From positions 1-53,778 of the forward strand of contig NZ_JAACZO010000013.1 in the NCBI RefSeq assembly GCF_010993975.1: DNA of 53,778 nucleotides, in the 5' to 3' direction. Position numbers and translations under genes: made by a program. The notes beneath the pieces are model-generated. The model was not told the origin of the DNA. It searched no databases and saw nothing but the letters and a program-made list of their open reading frames with translations. Shown here piece by piece: positions 7,621-17,994 of this stretch (positions are counted from its first letter, which is position 1; every line of letters starts with the position of its first letter). Origin of the DNA: Halomonas faecis. Its GTDB lineage: Bacteria; Pseudomonadota; Gammaproteobacteria; Pseudomonadales; Halomonadaceae.

Positions 7621-8520
7621 TCAGCACCCCCGCTCCCCAATCGCTTCAATGATGCTCTCGCAGAACCAGCGCTGTGAGGGGGAGCGGCTGGCGTGTGCCT
7701 GCCAGTGCAGGGCGACCTCGAACTCGGGCACCTGAAAGGGCAGTTCTTGGATGGTCAGCGGCGAACCCTGCGTGAAACTGGCGGCGACCTGCAACGGCAT
7801 GATCGCCACCAGGTCGCTGTCGTGGAGCACCTTCGGCAGTACCGAGAAGTGCGGGATCTCGAGGCTCACCTTGCGCTGAATGCCGCGTTGGCGCATCACT
7901 TCTTCCACCATCCCGTGCCCGGAAGACGAGGTCACGGCGACGTGGCGCGCGGCCATGAAGCGCTCGCGGGTCAGGGGGCCTTCCCCGAAGCGCTCCGGGT
8001 TGAGCAGGCACACGTAGCGGTCCTTCAATAGCACATGGCGCGCTATTGCCGTCCCCGTCAGCGGGCGGCTGCAGATCAGCGCATTGACCCGGCCGGCCGC
8101 CAGCCACTCCTCGGCGTGTTCGATCTCCAGCGGTACCACTTCCAGCTCGGCTTGCGGCGCCTGGTCGTGCAGGTGGCGCATGAGCGTCGGCAACAGCGCC
8201 ATCTCCCCCAGGTCGGTCAGCGCCAGTCGGAAGCGGCGGGTACAGGTGGCCGGGTCGAAATCGCGGCTGCTCTCGATGGTGTCCTGAAGCTGCTGCAGGG
8301 CGTCACGCAGCGAGGGGTAGAGCTGGCGTGCCGTCATGGTGGGTTCCATGCCTTGGCGGGTACGCACGAACAGGCGGTCTTCGAACAGGTCGCGCAGCCG
8401 GGCCAGCGCATAGCTCACTGAGGGTTGGGTGACGTAAAGACGCTCGGCCGTCTGGGTGACGCTGCCGGTTTCGTACAGGAGCACGAAGGTGCGCATGAGG
8501 TTGAGGTCGACGTGGTTCAT
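7621..8520 (-). CDS. LysR-family regulator divergent to benzoylformate decarboxylase
   Basis: A 299-residue LTTR: N-terminal helix-turn-helix (L-M-R-T-F-V-L-L, then T-Q-T-A-E-R-L-Y-V-T-Q-P-S-V-S-Y-A-L) and a NodD/NahR-like effector-binding domain (D-L-G-E-M-A-L-L-P at about 107 is typical of this branch). It is divergent from mdlC over 106 bases and is probably the benzoylformate- or aromatic-responsive activator of mdlC-dctP-aldehyde dehydrogenase. Its 3' 88 bases are the source, or a sister copy, of the fragment at 1978-2065. Confidence 0.9.
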   Translation of the reverse strand: MNHVDLNLMRTFVLLYETGSVTQTAERLYVTQPSVSYALARLRDLFEDRLFVRTRQGMEPTMTARQLYPSLRDALQQLQDTIESSRDFDPATCTRRFRLALTDLGEMALLPTLMRHLHDQAPQAELEVVPLEIEHAEEWLAAGRVNALICSRPLTGTAIARHVLLKDRYVCLLNPERFGEGPLTRERFMAARHVAVTSSSGHGMVEEVMRQRGIQRKVSLEIPHFSVLPKVLHDSDLVAIMPLQVAASFTQGSPLTIQELPFQVPEFEVALHWQAHASRSPSQRWFCESIIEAIGERGC

Positions 8521-8542
8521 TGCATAGACACATTTTATTTTT

Positions 8543-8557
8543 GATAGAAAAAGTATC
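8543..8557. promoter_or_regulatory. Candidate LTTR operator in the LysR/mdlC gap
   Basis: GATAGAAAAAGTATC is an interrupted palindrome (GATA-N7-TATC) in the otherwise unstructured 106-base divergent gap. The dyad size fits LTTR boxes, although the canonical T-N11-A spacing is not exact. Confidence 0.35.
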
Positions 8558-8587
8558 GATTTGCTCGATTGTAGCAGTGCCGGCTAG

Positions 8588-10207
<1,620 letters not shown>

Positions 10208-10255
10208 CGAGGCCGGGGACAGCCGATACAACGACAAACAAGAGAGGACACCGTC

Positions 10256-11275
10256 ATGAAACACGCCATCTCACGCCTGATGATCGCCACGTCCGCGCTG
10301 GGGCTGTGCGCCTCGGTCGGTGCCGAGACCACCCTGCGCATGGCGCATCTCTGGCCGGAAGGTTCGGCGGTCAATCAGGATATCTACCAGGCCTGGGCGG
10401 AGCAGGTGGAGCAGGATTCCGAGGGTCAGCTCAAAGTCGAGATCTATCCCTCACAGACGTTGAGCAAGGCCGATCAGGCCTATGACGCGACGGTCAACGG
10501 CATCGCCGATATCACCGTCACGCTGCAGGGCTATACCGCCGGGCGCTTCCCGCTCACCGAGATCGTGCAACTGCCCGGTATCGTCAACAGCGCCTCCCAG
10601 GGCGCATGCATCCTGCAGACCCTCTTTGAAGAAGGGGACATCGCCGGGGAGTACGACGACACCCGGGTGCTGTTCCTGTTCACCACTGGGCCGGCTTACC
10701 TGCATACCCGCGACACCGAGATCCGCACGCCGGCCGACCTCGAAGGCCTGCGCATCCGTCGCCCCAGCGAGGTGGCCGGCGAGATGCTCGCCAGCATGGG
10801 CGCTCAGCCCCTGGGCATGCCGGCGCCGGACATCTTCACCTCGCTACAGCGCGGGGTGATGGATGGCCTGAGCTTTCCCTGGGAGGCGATGAAGGTGTTT
10901 CGCATCAACGAGCTGACGAACTATCACCTGCAGGTGCCGTACTACGCCGGCACCATCGTGGCGACGATGAGCCAGGCGAGCTACGAGCGGCTTTCCCCCG
11001 AGATGCAGGCGGTGATCGACGAGAACAGCGGCATGGAATGGGCCCTTCGGGCAGGGCAGGTCTTCGATGCGCTCGACGAGGCCGGGCGCGAGGAAGCCGT
11101 GGCCCAGGGCGACACCATCCACGAGGTGGAGGCTCCGCTCGACGACCCCGACTGGTCCGGTCCGCTCGAGCAGGGTACCGAGAACTATCTCGAGCGGCTC
11201 GAGGAGCGTGGTCTGGACGAGGCCCGCGACATTCATCGGAAGGCGCTGGCCTTGCGCGAGCAGTGCGAAGCATGA
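10256..11275 (+). CDS. dctP: Orphan TRAP transporter substrate-binding protein DctP (two-cysteine type)
   Basis: A 339-residue periplasmic receptor. The signal peptide (residues 1-23) is followed by T-T-L-R-M-A-H and the L-R-I-R-R-P segment whose arginine binds ligand carboxylate in DctP proteins. The mature protein has exactly two cysteines, C118 (Q-G-A-C) and C337, in the same places as in the DctPs at 39111 and 47140, which it strongly resembles. No dctQ or dctM is adjacent. It lies between mdlC and the aldehyde dehydrogenase and is probably co-transcribed with both, so the ligand is likely benzoylformate or a similar aromatic 2-oxo or hydroxy acid. The membrane partners are probably at 48175-49981. 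Confidence 0.88.
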   Translation: MKHAISRLMIATSALGLCASVGAETTLRMAHLWPEGSAVNQDIYQAWAEQVEQDSEGQLKVEIYPSQTLSKADQAYDATVNGIADITVTLQGYTAGRFPLTEIVQLPGIVNSASQGACILQTLFEEGDIAGEYDDTRVLFLFTTGPAYLHTRDTEIRTPADLEGLRIRRPSEVAGEMLASMGAQPLGMPAPDIFTSLQRGVMDGLSFPWEAMKVFRINELTNYHLQVPYYAGTIVATMSQASYERLSPEMQAVIDENSGMEWALRAGQVFDALDEAGREEAVAQGDTIHEVEAPLDDPDWSGPLEQGTENYLERLEERGLDEARDIHRKALALREQCEA

Positions 11276-11282
11276 GCGCTAG

Positions 11283-11298
11283 CGTTAGGATGCTAACG
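11283..11298. other. Short stem-loop between dctP and the aldehyde dehydrogenase gene
   Basis: CGTTAG (11283-11288) pairs with CTAACG (11293-11298) around a 4-base loop. It may act as a transcript-stability or partial-termination element after the binding-protein gene, a common place for differential expression. Confidence 0.3.
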
Positions 11299-11340
11299 AG
11301 CCCACGAGAATGGCTCACGAATAACGATCTGGAGCACGCC

Positions 11341-12792
11341 ATGAATACCCTGGAATTGCTGATCGGCGGCCAGCCCCGGCCCGCCCACGAGTCCACCACC
11401 TTCGAGCGCGCCAATCCGCTGAGCGGCCAGGCCGTTACCCAGGCGGCGGCCGCTTCGGTCGAGGATGCCAAAGGGGCGGCGGACGCCGCGGCGAAGGCTT
11501 TCGAGACCTGGTCGCAGAGTGGCCCCGGCGAGCGCCGCGCCAAGCTGCTCAAGGCCGCCGACCTCATGGAAGCCCGTCAGGCCGAGTTCATCGAACGCAT
11601 GGTGGACGAAACCGGCGCCACCCCGGGCTGGGCCGGCTTCAACGTGATGGTGGCCGCCGGCATGCTACGCGAGGCGGCATCGTTGACCACCCAGGTGCAG
11701 GGCGACGTGATCCCTTCCGACGTGCCCGACAACCTGGCCATGGGCGTGCGCGTGCCGTGCGGCGTGGTCGTGGGCATCGCGCCCTGGAACGCGCCGATCA
11801 TCCTCGGCACCCGGGCCGTGGCCACGCCGCTGGCGTGCGGCAACACGGTGATCCTCAAGGCCTCGGAGCAGTGCCCGGCCACCCACCATCTGATCGGCGA
11901 GGTGCTGGTCGAGGCGGGGCTCGGCGACGGAGTGGTCAACGTGATCACCAATGCGCCAGCGGATGCCCCGGAGGTGGTGGAAGCGCTGATCGCGCATCCC
12001 GAGGTGGCGCGCATCAACTTCACCGGCTCCACCGGGGTGGGGCGGATCATCGCCGAGAAGGCCGCGCGCCATCTCAAGCCGGTGCTGCTGGAACTGGGCG
12101 GCAAGGCGCCCCTGCTGGTGCTGGACGATGCCGACCTGGATGCCGCCGTGGATGCGGCGATCTTCGGCGCCTTCTTCAACCAGGGGCAGATCTGCATGTC
12201 CACCGAGCGGCTGATCGTCGATGCCTCGGTCGCCGATGCTTTCGTCGAGAAGCTCGCTGCCCGTGCCGCGGCGCTCGAGGCCGGCGATCCGCGTGACGAC
12301 GGCAATGCGCTAGGTACCCTGATCGATGCCGAGTCGGGGCACAAACTCAATGCGATGCTCGACGATGCCGAAGCCAAGGGGGCGCGTCTGGCCAGCGGCG
12401 GCAGAGCCGACGGCGTGATCATGCAGGCCACCGTCGTCGATGGGGTGATGCCCGACATGCGGCTGTATCGCGAGGAGTCCTTCGGGCCGGTGGTGGCGGT
12501 GATCCGCGTCGACGGCGAGGAGGAGGCCGTTCGGGTCGCCAACGACAGCGAGTACGGCCTGTCGGCGGCGGTGTTCAGCCGCGACACGGCGCGCGCCCTC
12601 AAGGTGGCCGGACGCATCCGCTCGGGCATCTGCCACATCAATGCCCCGACCGTGCACGACGAGCCGCAGATGCCCTTCGGCGGCGTCAAGTCCAGCGGCT
12701 ACGGCCGCTTCGGCGGCAAGGCCGGCATCGAGGCGTTCACCGAGCTGCGCTGGCTCACGCTGCAGCTAGGGCCACGGCACTATCCGATTTGA
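11341..12792 (+). CDS. Aromatic aldehyde dehydrogenase (benzaldehyde/vanillin type)
   Basis: A 483-residue NAD(P)-dependent aldehyde dehydrogenase resembling the vanillin/benzaldehyde/salicylaldehyde dehydrogenase branch. The general base lies in L-E-L-G-G-K and the nucleophile in G-Q-I-C-M-S-T-E; the nucleotide-binding F-T-G-S-T-G-V-G motif is present. The ATG at 11341 has GGAG in CTGGAGCACGCC; longer in-frame starts overlap dctP and are rejected. In this operon it most probably oxidises the benzaldehyde made by MdlC to benzoate. It could also serve vanillin or 4-hydroxybenzaldehyde. Confidence 0.88.
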   Translation: MNTLELLIGGQPRPAHESTTFERANPLSGQAVTQAAAASVEDAKGAADAAAKAFETWSQSGPGERRAKLLKAADLMEARQAEFIERMVDETGATPGWAGFNVMVAAGMLREAASLTTQVQGDVIPSDVPDNLAMGVRVPCGVVVGIAPWNAPIILGTRAVATPLACGNTVILKASEQCPATHHLIGEVLVEAGLGDGVVNVITNAPADAPEVVEALIAHPEVARINFTGSTGVGRIIAEKAARHLKPVLLELGGKAPLLVLDDADLDAAVDAAIFGAFFNQGQICMSTERLIVDASVADAFVEKLAARAAALEAGDPRDDGNALGTLIDAESGHKLNAMLDDAEAKGARLASGGRADGVIMQATVVDGVMPDMRLYREESFGPVVAVIRVDGEEEAVRVANDSEYGLSAAVFSRDTARALKVAGRIRSGICHINAPTVHDEPQMPFGGVKSSGYGRFGGKAGIEAFTELRWLTLQLGPRHYPI

Positions 12793-12818
12793 CCCTTGGT
12801 TGCCGAGCGGCCTTCGCA

Positions 12819-12849
12819 AGGCTGAGCGGGCTCGAGCCCCGCTCAGCCT
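12819..12849. terminator. Strong hairpin between convergent aldehyde dehydrogenase and MarR genes
   Basis: AGGCTGAGCGGG (12819-12830) and CCCGCTCAGCCT (12838-12849) form a perfect 12-bp stem with a 7-base loop. The MarR stop codon lies inside the right arm. There is no U-run, so it is a probable transcript 3'-end structure and not a textbook intrinsic terminator. Confidence 0.55.
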
Positions 12850-13301
12850 CCCTTCCGGGCCTCGATGATGCGATCGAGCAGGCCCAGGAGCCACTCACGC
12901 TCTCCCTCCTTCATGAAGGAATCGAAGTTCTCTTCACCCGCCGAGACCTTGCGATTGAGCCGCTCGGTGAAGGTCTTGCCCTTGTCGGTCAGGTAAAGCG
13001 CATAGGAGCGGCGGTCATCCTTCGACTTGCGCCGCTCTACGACTTCCATGCTCTCGAGCTTGTCGATGGCCGCCACCATGGCGGAGCGGTCCACGTCCAG
13101 GGCCGTGGACACGGCGGTCTGGGTGAGCCCCGGGTTGTGATAGATGATGGCGAGGATGCTGAACAGCCCCGGTGTGATGCCTTCCTGGGCGCAAGCCTCG
13201 AAGAACACGTCGAAGTAGACGAGCTGCGCCCGGCGTAGCTTATAGCCGAGACGCGATTGCAGCATGGAGTAGTCGATACCGTTCTGGTCGTCGTTGCTCA
13301 T
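12843..13301 (-). CDS. MarR-family regulator, probably of the CoA ligase/thioesterase operon
   Basis: A 152-residue winged-helix repressor with D-R-S-A-M-V-A-A-I-D-K-L in the recognition helix and the wing D-D-R-R-S-Y at about residues 95-100, typical of MarR. The ATG (complement of 13299-13301) gives the normal family length; an upstream TTG would add 14 residues. It is divergent from the feruloyl-CoA-synthase-like gene over 338 bases. MarR-type HcaR/FerR proteins commonly repress hydroxycinnamate genes and are released by the CoA thioester. That role is inferred here. Confidence 0.85.
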   Translation of the reverse strand: MSNDDQNGIDYSMLQSRLGYKLRRAQLVYFDVFFEACAQEGITPGLFSILAIIYHNPGLTQTAVSTALDVDRSAMVAAIDKLESMEVVERRKSKDDRRSYALYLTDKGKTFTERLNRKVSAGEENFDSFMKEGEREWLLGLLDRIIEARKGG

Positions 13302-13639
13302 AGATTGGTCGGCCCTGACGTTGGGTGAGCCACGCGGCGGCAAGCAGCAATCAGCCTATCGAAAACCGGTCGGTTAGGCCCGTTAGCGCATCAAACTTTA
13401 GTCGTGTCTCGACCAGTGAGTTCGTGACCGAGACATGCTGTCATGCGCATATCATGCTGATATTGAAAGATTATTTTGCCTTCCGTTGGCCCCATTAAGC
13501 AGAATGTTATGCCGGCAAAATGTTTGACATGCCAACAGTTTAAAAAAATACTGGGTTGCATGTTACCAAGGCTCCCAAGCCGAGGGTAGCGAGATGCCCC
13601 TTTCGATGCTGATAACGATCACAAACAGCAGGAGCGCCC
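13302..13639. promoter_or_regulatory. Divergent MarR/CoA-ligase intergenic region with candidate promoter
   Basis: These 338 bases hold no gene. The part from about 13370 to 13600 is markedly AT-richer than its surroundings. A candidate sigma70 promoter for the ligase is TTGACA at 13524-13529, a 17-base spacer and AATACT at 13547-13552. CAGGAG at about 13629 is the ligase ribosome-binding site. No clear MarR palindrome was identified. Confidence 0.4.
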
Positions 13640-15478
13640 ATGTCTTACCCCTTCCGCGATGTCCGCTTGGGCACCGCCACGGCCAAGCTGATCCCGCGCG
13701 CTGACGGAACCCAGCTTCTCAACGTCGAGGAGCCCCTAGGCGATTACCCTGACACCCTGCTCGACTGCCTGGAACGCTGGGCCGACGAGGCGCCCGACCG
13801 CACCTTCGTCGCACGACGCGGTGCCAGCGGCGAATGGCAGCGCCTGAGCTATGCCGAGACCCTGACGCGAGTGCGCTGTCTGGCGCAGGGGCTGCTGAAC
13901 CACGGCCTGAGCGTCGAGCGGCCCCTGGCCATCCTCAGCGGCAATTCCATCGAGCATTTGCTGCTGGCGCTGGCGGCCATGTACGTGGGCATTCCCTTTG
14001 CCCCCGTCTCGCCGGCCTATTCGCTGGTCAGCCGCGATTTCGGCAAGCTGCGCCATATCGTCGAACTGCTCACCCCCGGCATGCTGATGGTCGACAAGGC
14101 CCAGGATTTTGCCCCTGCCGTGGCGGCGGTGCGGCCGGCCGACTGTGACTGTCTCGCCGTCGACCCGGCAGGCCATACGGGTATGCGTGCCTTTGGCGAG
14201 CTGCTGGAGACGCCCGTAACCGCGGCGGTGGATGAAGCCCGCGCGGCCGTCACCCCTGAAACCATCGTCAAGATCCTGTTCACCTCCGGCTCCACCGGCA
14301 TGCCCAAGGGGGTCATCAACACCCACCGCATGCTCTGCGCCAATCAGGAGATGCTGGCCTCCCTGATGCCTTTCATGCGCGATGAGCCTCCGGTCCTGGT
14401 GGACTGGCTGCCCTGGAACCACACCTTCGGTGGCAACCATAACGTCGGCATCGTGCTCTACAACGGCGGGACCCTCTACATCGACGATGGCCGCCCCGTA
14501 CCGGGCGAGTTCGAGACCACTATCGCCAATCTGCGCGAGATCGCGCCGACGGTCTACTTCAACGTGCCCAAGGGCTTCGAGATCCTGGTGGATTACCTCA
14601 AGCGCGAGGATGACCTGCGCGAGACCTTCTTCTCCCGCCTCAATCTGATGTTCTTCGCCGCGGCGGGGCTCTCCCAGCACATCTGGGACGAACTCGACCG
14701 CTTGGCCATCCGGACCCTGGGCTGCAAGGTGGGCATGCTGACCGGCCTGGGCGCTACCGAGACCGCCCCCTCGGCGATGTTCGCCTCGCTGGAGGAGTCC
14801 CGCTCCGGCGTGGTGGGCCTGCCGGCGCGTGGGGTGACGATCAAGCTGGTGCCCAACGGCGGCAAGCTGGAGTGCCGGGTGCAGGGGCCCAGCGTGATGC
14901 CGGGCTACTGGCGTCAGCCCGAGATCACCGCCAGGAGCTTCGACGAAGAGGGGTTCTACTGCCTGGGCGATGCGGTCAAGTTCATCGACCCGGACGACCC
15001 TCAGCGCGGCATGCGCTTCGACGGGCGCATCTCCGAGGACTTCAAGCTGGATACCGGCACCTGGGTCAGCGTCGGGCCGCTGCGGGCGCGCATCATCGAA
15101 GCCGGTGCCCCCCATGTGAAGGACGTGGTGATCGCCGGGCTCGATCGGCCCTATGTCACGATCATGGTATTTCCGGACCTGGAGAAGTGTCGTGAGCTGG
15201 CAGGACTGGGCCGCGAGGCCGATGCCGCCACGGTGCTGGCCAGCCAGCCGGTGCGCGAGCGCTTCCTGCAGATGCTGCGCGATCTGGACGCCCACAGCAC
15301 GGGCAGCTCCACGCGGGTGCGCCGAGCGGTGCTGCTCGACGAGCCGCCGCGGCTGGATGCCCACGAGGTCACCGACAAGGGCTCGATCAACCAGCGGGCC
15401 GTGCTCGACAACCGCGCCGCCGTCGTCGACGAGCTGTATCGCGAACCATCGCCGCCGCATGTGCTGAGTCTCGACTGA
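13640..15478 (+). CDS. fcs: Feruloyl-CoA synthase-type aryl-CoA ligase
   Basis: A 612-residue ANL-superfamily adenylate-forming ligase, the usual length for feruloyl-CoA synthases. The phosphate loop is F-T-S-G-S-T-G-M-P-K-G near residue 215; G-L-G-A-T-E-T follows near 372; and the family-specific S-E-D-F-K-L-D-T-G-T-W-V lies near 470. The C-terminal acyl-transfer lysine is in T-D-K-G-S-I-N-Q. It should activate ferulate, p-coumarate or another aryl carboxylate to its CoA thioester using ATP. A thioesterase follows by 21 bases. No hydroxycinnamoyl-CoA hydratase-lyase is in the window. Alternatives are a hydroxybenzoate- or salicylate-CoA ligase. Confidence 0.82.
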   Translation: MSYPFRDVRLGTATAKLIPRADGTQLLNVEEPLGDYPDTLLDCLERWADEAPDRTFVARRGASGEWQRLSYAETLTRVRCLAQGLLNHGLSVERPLAILSGNSIEHLLLALAAMYVGIPFAPVSPAYSLVSRDFGKLRHIVELLTPGMLMVDKAQDFAPAVAAVRPADCDCLAVDPAGHTGMRAFGELLETPVTAAVDEARAAVTPETIVKILFTSGSTGMPKGVINTHRMLCANQEMLASLMPFMRDEPPVLVDWLPWNHTFGGNHNVGIVLYNGGTLYIDDGRPVPGEFETTIANLREIAPTVYFNVPKGFEILVDYLKREDDLRETFFSRLNLMFFAAAGLSQHIWDELDRLAIRTLGCKVGMLTGLGATETAPSAMFASLEESRSGVVGLPARGVTIKLVPNGGKLECRVQGPSVMPGYWRQPEITARSFDEEGFYCLGDAVKFIDPDDPQRGMRFDGRISEDFKLDTGTWVSVGPLRARIIEAGAPHVKDVVIAGLDRPYVTIMVFPDLEKCRELAGLGREADAATVLASQPVRERFLQMLRDLDAHSTGSSTRVRRAVLLDEPPRLDAHEVTDKGSINQRAVLDNRAAVVDELYREPSPPHVLSLD

Positions 15479-15499
15479 GAGGCACCCAGGATTTTCTCC

Positions 15500-15931
15500 A
15501 TGCCGACTCATACCCATGTTAGGACCGTCGAGTGGGGCGACTGCGATCCGGCGGGGATCGTCTTCCATCCCCGCTATCTGGCCTATTTCGATCATGCCAC
15601 CAATCTCTTGTTCGCCAGTGCCGGTCTAGCCTTGTCGACGCTGCAGGAACGCTTCGAGGCGATCGGCTACCCGGTGGTCGATCTGCGCAGCCGCTTTCTC
15701 ACGCCCTGCCATTACGGTGATGAGGTTCGCATCGAGACGCGGATCGTCGAGTTTCGCAACAGCAGCTTCGATATAGACCATCGCTTGTATCGTGGGGATG
15801 CCTTGGCCGTGGAGGCGACGGTGACCCGCGTTTGGGTGGGACGACATCCACGGAATGCCCAGCGCTTGCAAGCTCTGCCGGTGCCTGAGGAAGTGAAGCA
15901 GGCCTTGCAGCAGGTAGAGGGCTATCCGTGA
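15500..15931 (+). CDS. 4-hydroxybenzoyl-CoA thioesterase-family hotdog protein
   Basis: A 143-residue hotdog-fold thioesterase of the 4HBT class. E-W-G-D-C-D-P-A-G-I-V-F places the catalytic aspartate at D16, equivalent to D17 of the Pseudomonas enzyme. It would hydrolyse an aroyl-CoA to the free aromatic acid. It is the second gene of the CoA ligase operon, which makes sense if side-chain shortening yields vanilloyl-CoA or hydroxybenzoyl-CoA. It could instead act in proofreading or CoA recycling. Confidence 0.87.
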   Translation: MPTHTHVRTVEWGDCDPAGIVFHPRYLAYFDHATNLLFASAGLALSTLQERFEAIGYPVVDLRSRFLTPCHYGDEVRIETRIVEFRNSSFDIDHRLYRGDALAVEATVTRVWVGRHPRNAQRLQALPVPEEVKQALQQVEGYP

Positions 15932-16029
15932 TGCGATGTTGCTCACTGCGCCCTCGGCAAGCTGATCTTGAAACCGGATTGGAGGTGATAAGCCCCTGGC
16001 GTTCTTCTCCGTGATGGAGCGTTAGAGGC

Positions 16030-16500
16030 TCAGCCGGCGTTGCGGATCGGTACTCGGCTCAGCGCGTTGTTCTCGTCGGCCATGCGTTGCAGCAGGCTGC
16101 ACAGGGTCTCGCGCTCCTCCTCGGTCAGTGGGCCGAGGATCTCGTCCTGGGTCTGGAGCACGGCGGGCTCGGCCTCCATGCGCAGCGTCTCTCCCTCGGG
16201 CGTGAGGGTGACAATCATTGAACGGCGATCCTCGGGATTGCGCTGCCGGGTGACCAGGCCGCGCTCCTCGAGCTTACGCACCACCACTGCCACGGTATTG
16301 CGGTCCAGAGCGGTGTGACCGCCCAGGGTGATCTGATCCAGTGGCCCTTTCTCGTCCAGGGCGGAGAGCACCACATACTGCAACTGGGTCAAGTTGTACT
16401 CTTCGCACTTCCTGAGGAAGATCGCCACGCTGATCTGGTGGCAGCGCCTCAGCAGGTTGCCGGGGAGAGAGTTGGCTTTGGTGAGGGGCGATCCGGTCAT
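16030..16500 (-). CDS. MarR-family regulator at the end of the gentisate operon
   Basis: A 156-residue MarR protein: recognition helix A-L-D-R-N-T-V-A-V-V-V-R-K-L and wing E-D-R-R-S-M-I. The ATG (complement of 16498-16500) is chosen from the family length; a longer frame to 16593 overlaps maleylpyruvate isomerase and has no better start. It is the last gene of the minus-strand 3-hydroxybenzoate cluster, 89 bases after the isomerase, and is the likely repressor of that cluster, releasing DNA on 3-hydroxybenzoate or gentisate. Confidence 0.82.
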   Translation of the reverse strand: MTGSPLTKANSLPGNLLRRCHQISVAIFLRKCEEYNLTQLQYVVLSALDEKGPLDQITLGGHTALDRNTVAVVVRKLEERGLVTRQRNPEDRRSMIVTLTPEGETLRMEAEPAVLQTQDEILGPLTEEERETLCSLLQRMADENNALSRVPIRNAG

Positions 16501-16589
16501 GATGGCGATTCTCGATGAAGCGTAAGCGATAAGGACGCTGTGGCCGGGTGCGTGGGCAGTCGGCCACGGTGCGGTACTGCTGCCCCGTT

Positions 16590-17237
16590 TCACCCGGCAT
16601 GAGGGTGGTTCTCTGGCAGGGCATCGACGAAGGCAGGCAACTGCAGACAGTTGTCATAGATGTTTTGCAGGACAGGGTAGCGCGACATGTCGACGTCGAA
16701 GCGGCGGTTGTTAGCGACCTGGGCGAACAGACAGAGGTCGGCCAGGCCGGGGGCATCACCATAGCAGAACTGACTGCGCCGGACATCGCCGGCCAGCTGT
16801 TTCTCCAGGGGGGGGAAGCCCTGGTCGACCCAGTAGCGAAACCATGCGCCCACTGATTGCTCGTCAGCACCTAGCTCGCCGCCGAGGTATTGCAGCACTC
16901 GCAGGTTGTTGACCGGATGGATATCGCAGGCGATGGCGTGTGCCAGCGAGCGCACCCAGGCGCGATCCAGCAGGTCGCTGGGCAGCAGGGGCGGTTCGGG
17001 GTGCGTCTCGTCCAGATACTCGATGATCGCTAGGGACTGGCCAAGCACGCTGCCATCTTCGAGCTGCAGGGCCGGCACCAGGCCCTGCGGGTTGAGTGCC
17101 AGGAAGCCTTTGGACTGGTGCTGCCTGTCGCGCAGCACATAGGAGACGTGCTCGTAGGCCAGCCCCTTGAGGTTCAGGGCCGCGCGGACCCTGACCGAGG
17201 CGGAGCTGCGAAAGAAGTTGTGCAGGACCAGGCTCAT
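16590..17237 (-). CDS. mhbI: Maleylpyruvate isomerase (GST zeta type)
   Basis: A 215-residue glutathione S-transferase-fold protein. N-terminal R-S-S-A-S-V-R-V-R, N-P-Q-G-L-V-P-A-L and the zeta-class signature C-D-I-H-P-V-N-N-L-R-V-L are all visible. It isomerises maleylpyruvate, the gentisate ring-cleavage product, to fumarylpyruvate, normally with glutathione as cofactor. Its ATG overlaps the stop of the fumarylpyruvate hydrolase gene (ATGA), which implies translational coupling. Maleylacetoacetate isomerase is the alternative, but the neighbours decide for gentisate. Confidence 0.9.
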   Translation of the reverse strand: MSLVLHNFFRSSASVRVRAALNLKGLAYEHVSYVLRDRQHQSKGFLALNPQGLVPALQLEDGSVLGQSLAIIEYLDETHPEPPLLPSDLLDRAWVRSLAHAIACDIHPVNNLRVLQYLGGELGADEQSVGAWFRYWVDQGFPPLEKQLAGDVRRSQFCYGDAPGLADLCLFAQVANNRRFDVDMSRYPVLQNIYDNCLQLPAFVDALPENHPHAG

Positions 17238-17941
17238 ATCCCCTCCCGCGGCGCCACGATGGTGATCGAATGATCGCCCACGCCGTCGATGCCGCCGGTA
17301 ACCTTGTCGCCGACCTGCAGCGGGCCAACACCGGCCGGGGTGCCGGTGTAGATCAGGTCGCCGGGCTGAATGCGCATGGTGTGAGAAAGGATGGAGACGA
17401 TCTCTTCCACGTCCCAGATTAGATCGGCGATATCCTGGTCCTGCTTGATCTCGTCGTTGACCGCCAGCCAGATGCGGCCGGTAGTGGGGTGCCCGATCTC
17501 GCTGGCCTTGCGCAGCGGCGAGATCACTGCGGATTCGTCGAACGCCTTGCCCCAGTCCCAGGGCCGCCCCTTCTCGCGGGCCTCGAGTTGCAGGTCGCGG
17601 CGGGTCAGGTCGTTGCCGGCAGCATAGCCGTAGATGTATTCCCTGGCCTTGTCCGTCGGAACCTGGAATCCGGCCTTGCCGATGGCCACGACGAGTTCCA
17701 TCTCGTAGTGGAAGTTCTGGGTCTCAGGCGGATAGGGGACGTCGCTGCCGTCCGGAACGATGGCATCGGCCGGCTTGGTGAAGAAGAAGGGAAATTCGCG
17801 GCTCGGGTCGCGACCCATCTCGCGGGCGTGGGCTTCATAGTTGCGGCCCACGCAGAAGATACGGCGCACCGGAAAGCGTTGGTCGTCACCTTCGATGGCG
17901 ACGCTGGTAACGGGGTAGGGTTCGAAAACGTAGTCTGTCAT
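17234..17941 (-). CDS. mhbH: Fumarylpyruvate hydrolase (FAH family)
   Basis: A 235-residue fumarylacetoacetase-fold hydrolase. I-F-C-V-G-R-N-Y at about 30, the metal-ligand glutamates in H-Y-E-M-E-L-V-V near 80 and the T-G-T-P-A-G-V-G loop near 205 are diagnostic. It cleaves fumarylpyruvate to fumarate and pyruvate, the last step of the gentisate route. It lies 53 bases after gentisate dioxygenase and overlaps maleylpyruvate isomerase by four bases. Confidence 0.92.
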   Translation of the reverse strand: MTDYVFEPYPVTSVAIEGDDQRFPVRRIFCVGRNYEAHAREMGRDPSREFPFFFTKPADAIVPDGSDVPYPPETQNFHYEMELVVAIGKAGFQVPTDKAREYIYGYAAGNDLTRRDLQLEAREKGRPWDWGKAFDESAVISPLRKASEIGHPTTGRIWLAVNDEIKQDQDIADLIWDVEEIVSILSHTMRIQPGDLIYTGTPAGVGPLQVGDKVTGGIDGVGDHSITIVAPREGI

Positions 17942-17994
17942 GGTGATGGCACCTGTTCTTGGGTAGTGGCTTGGTTTGGGGCTTTCCAGGCGTC

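Noticed and set aside
13736..15595. 619-codon open frame on the minus strand
   Set aside because: Antisense shadow of the CoA ligase, which has all its family motifs; the minus-strand translation is low-complexity and histidine/glycine/arginine-rich.
13640..15931. Salicylyl-CoA route (ligase plus thioesterase feeding gentisate)
   Set aside because: It would need a salicylyl-CoA 5-hydroxylase; the monooxygenase present matches the direct 3-hydroxybenzoate 6-hydroxylase. The idea is kept only as a minor alternative.
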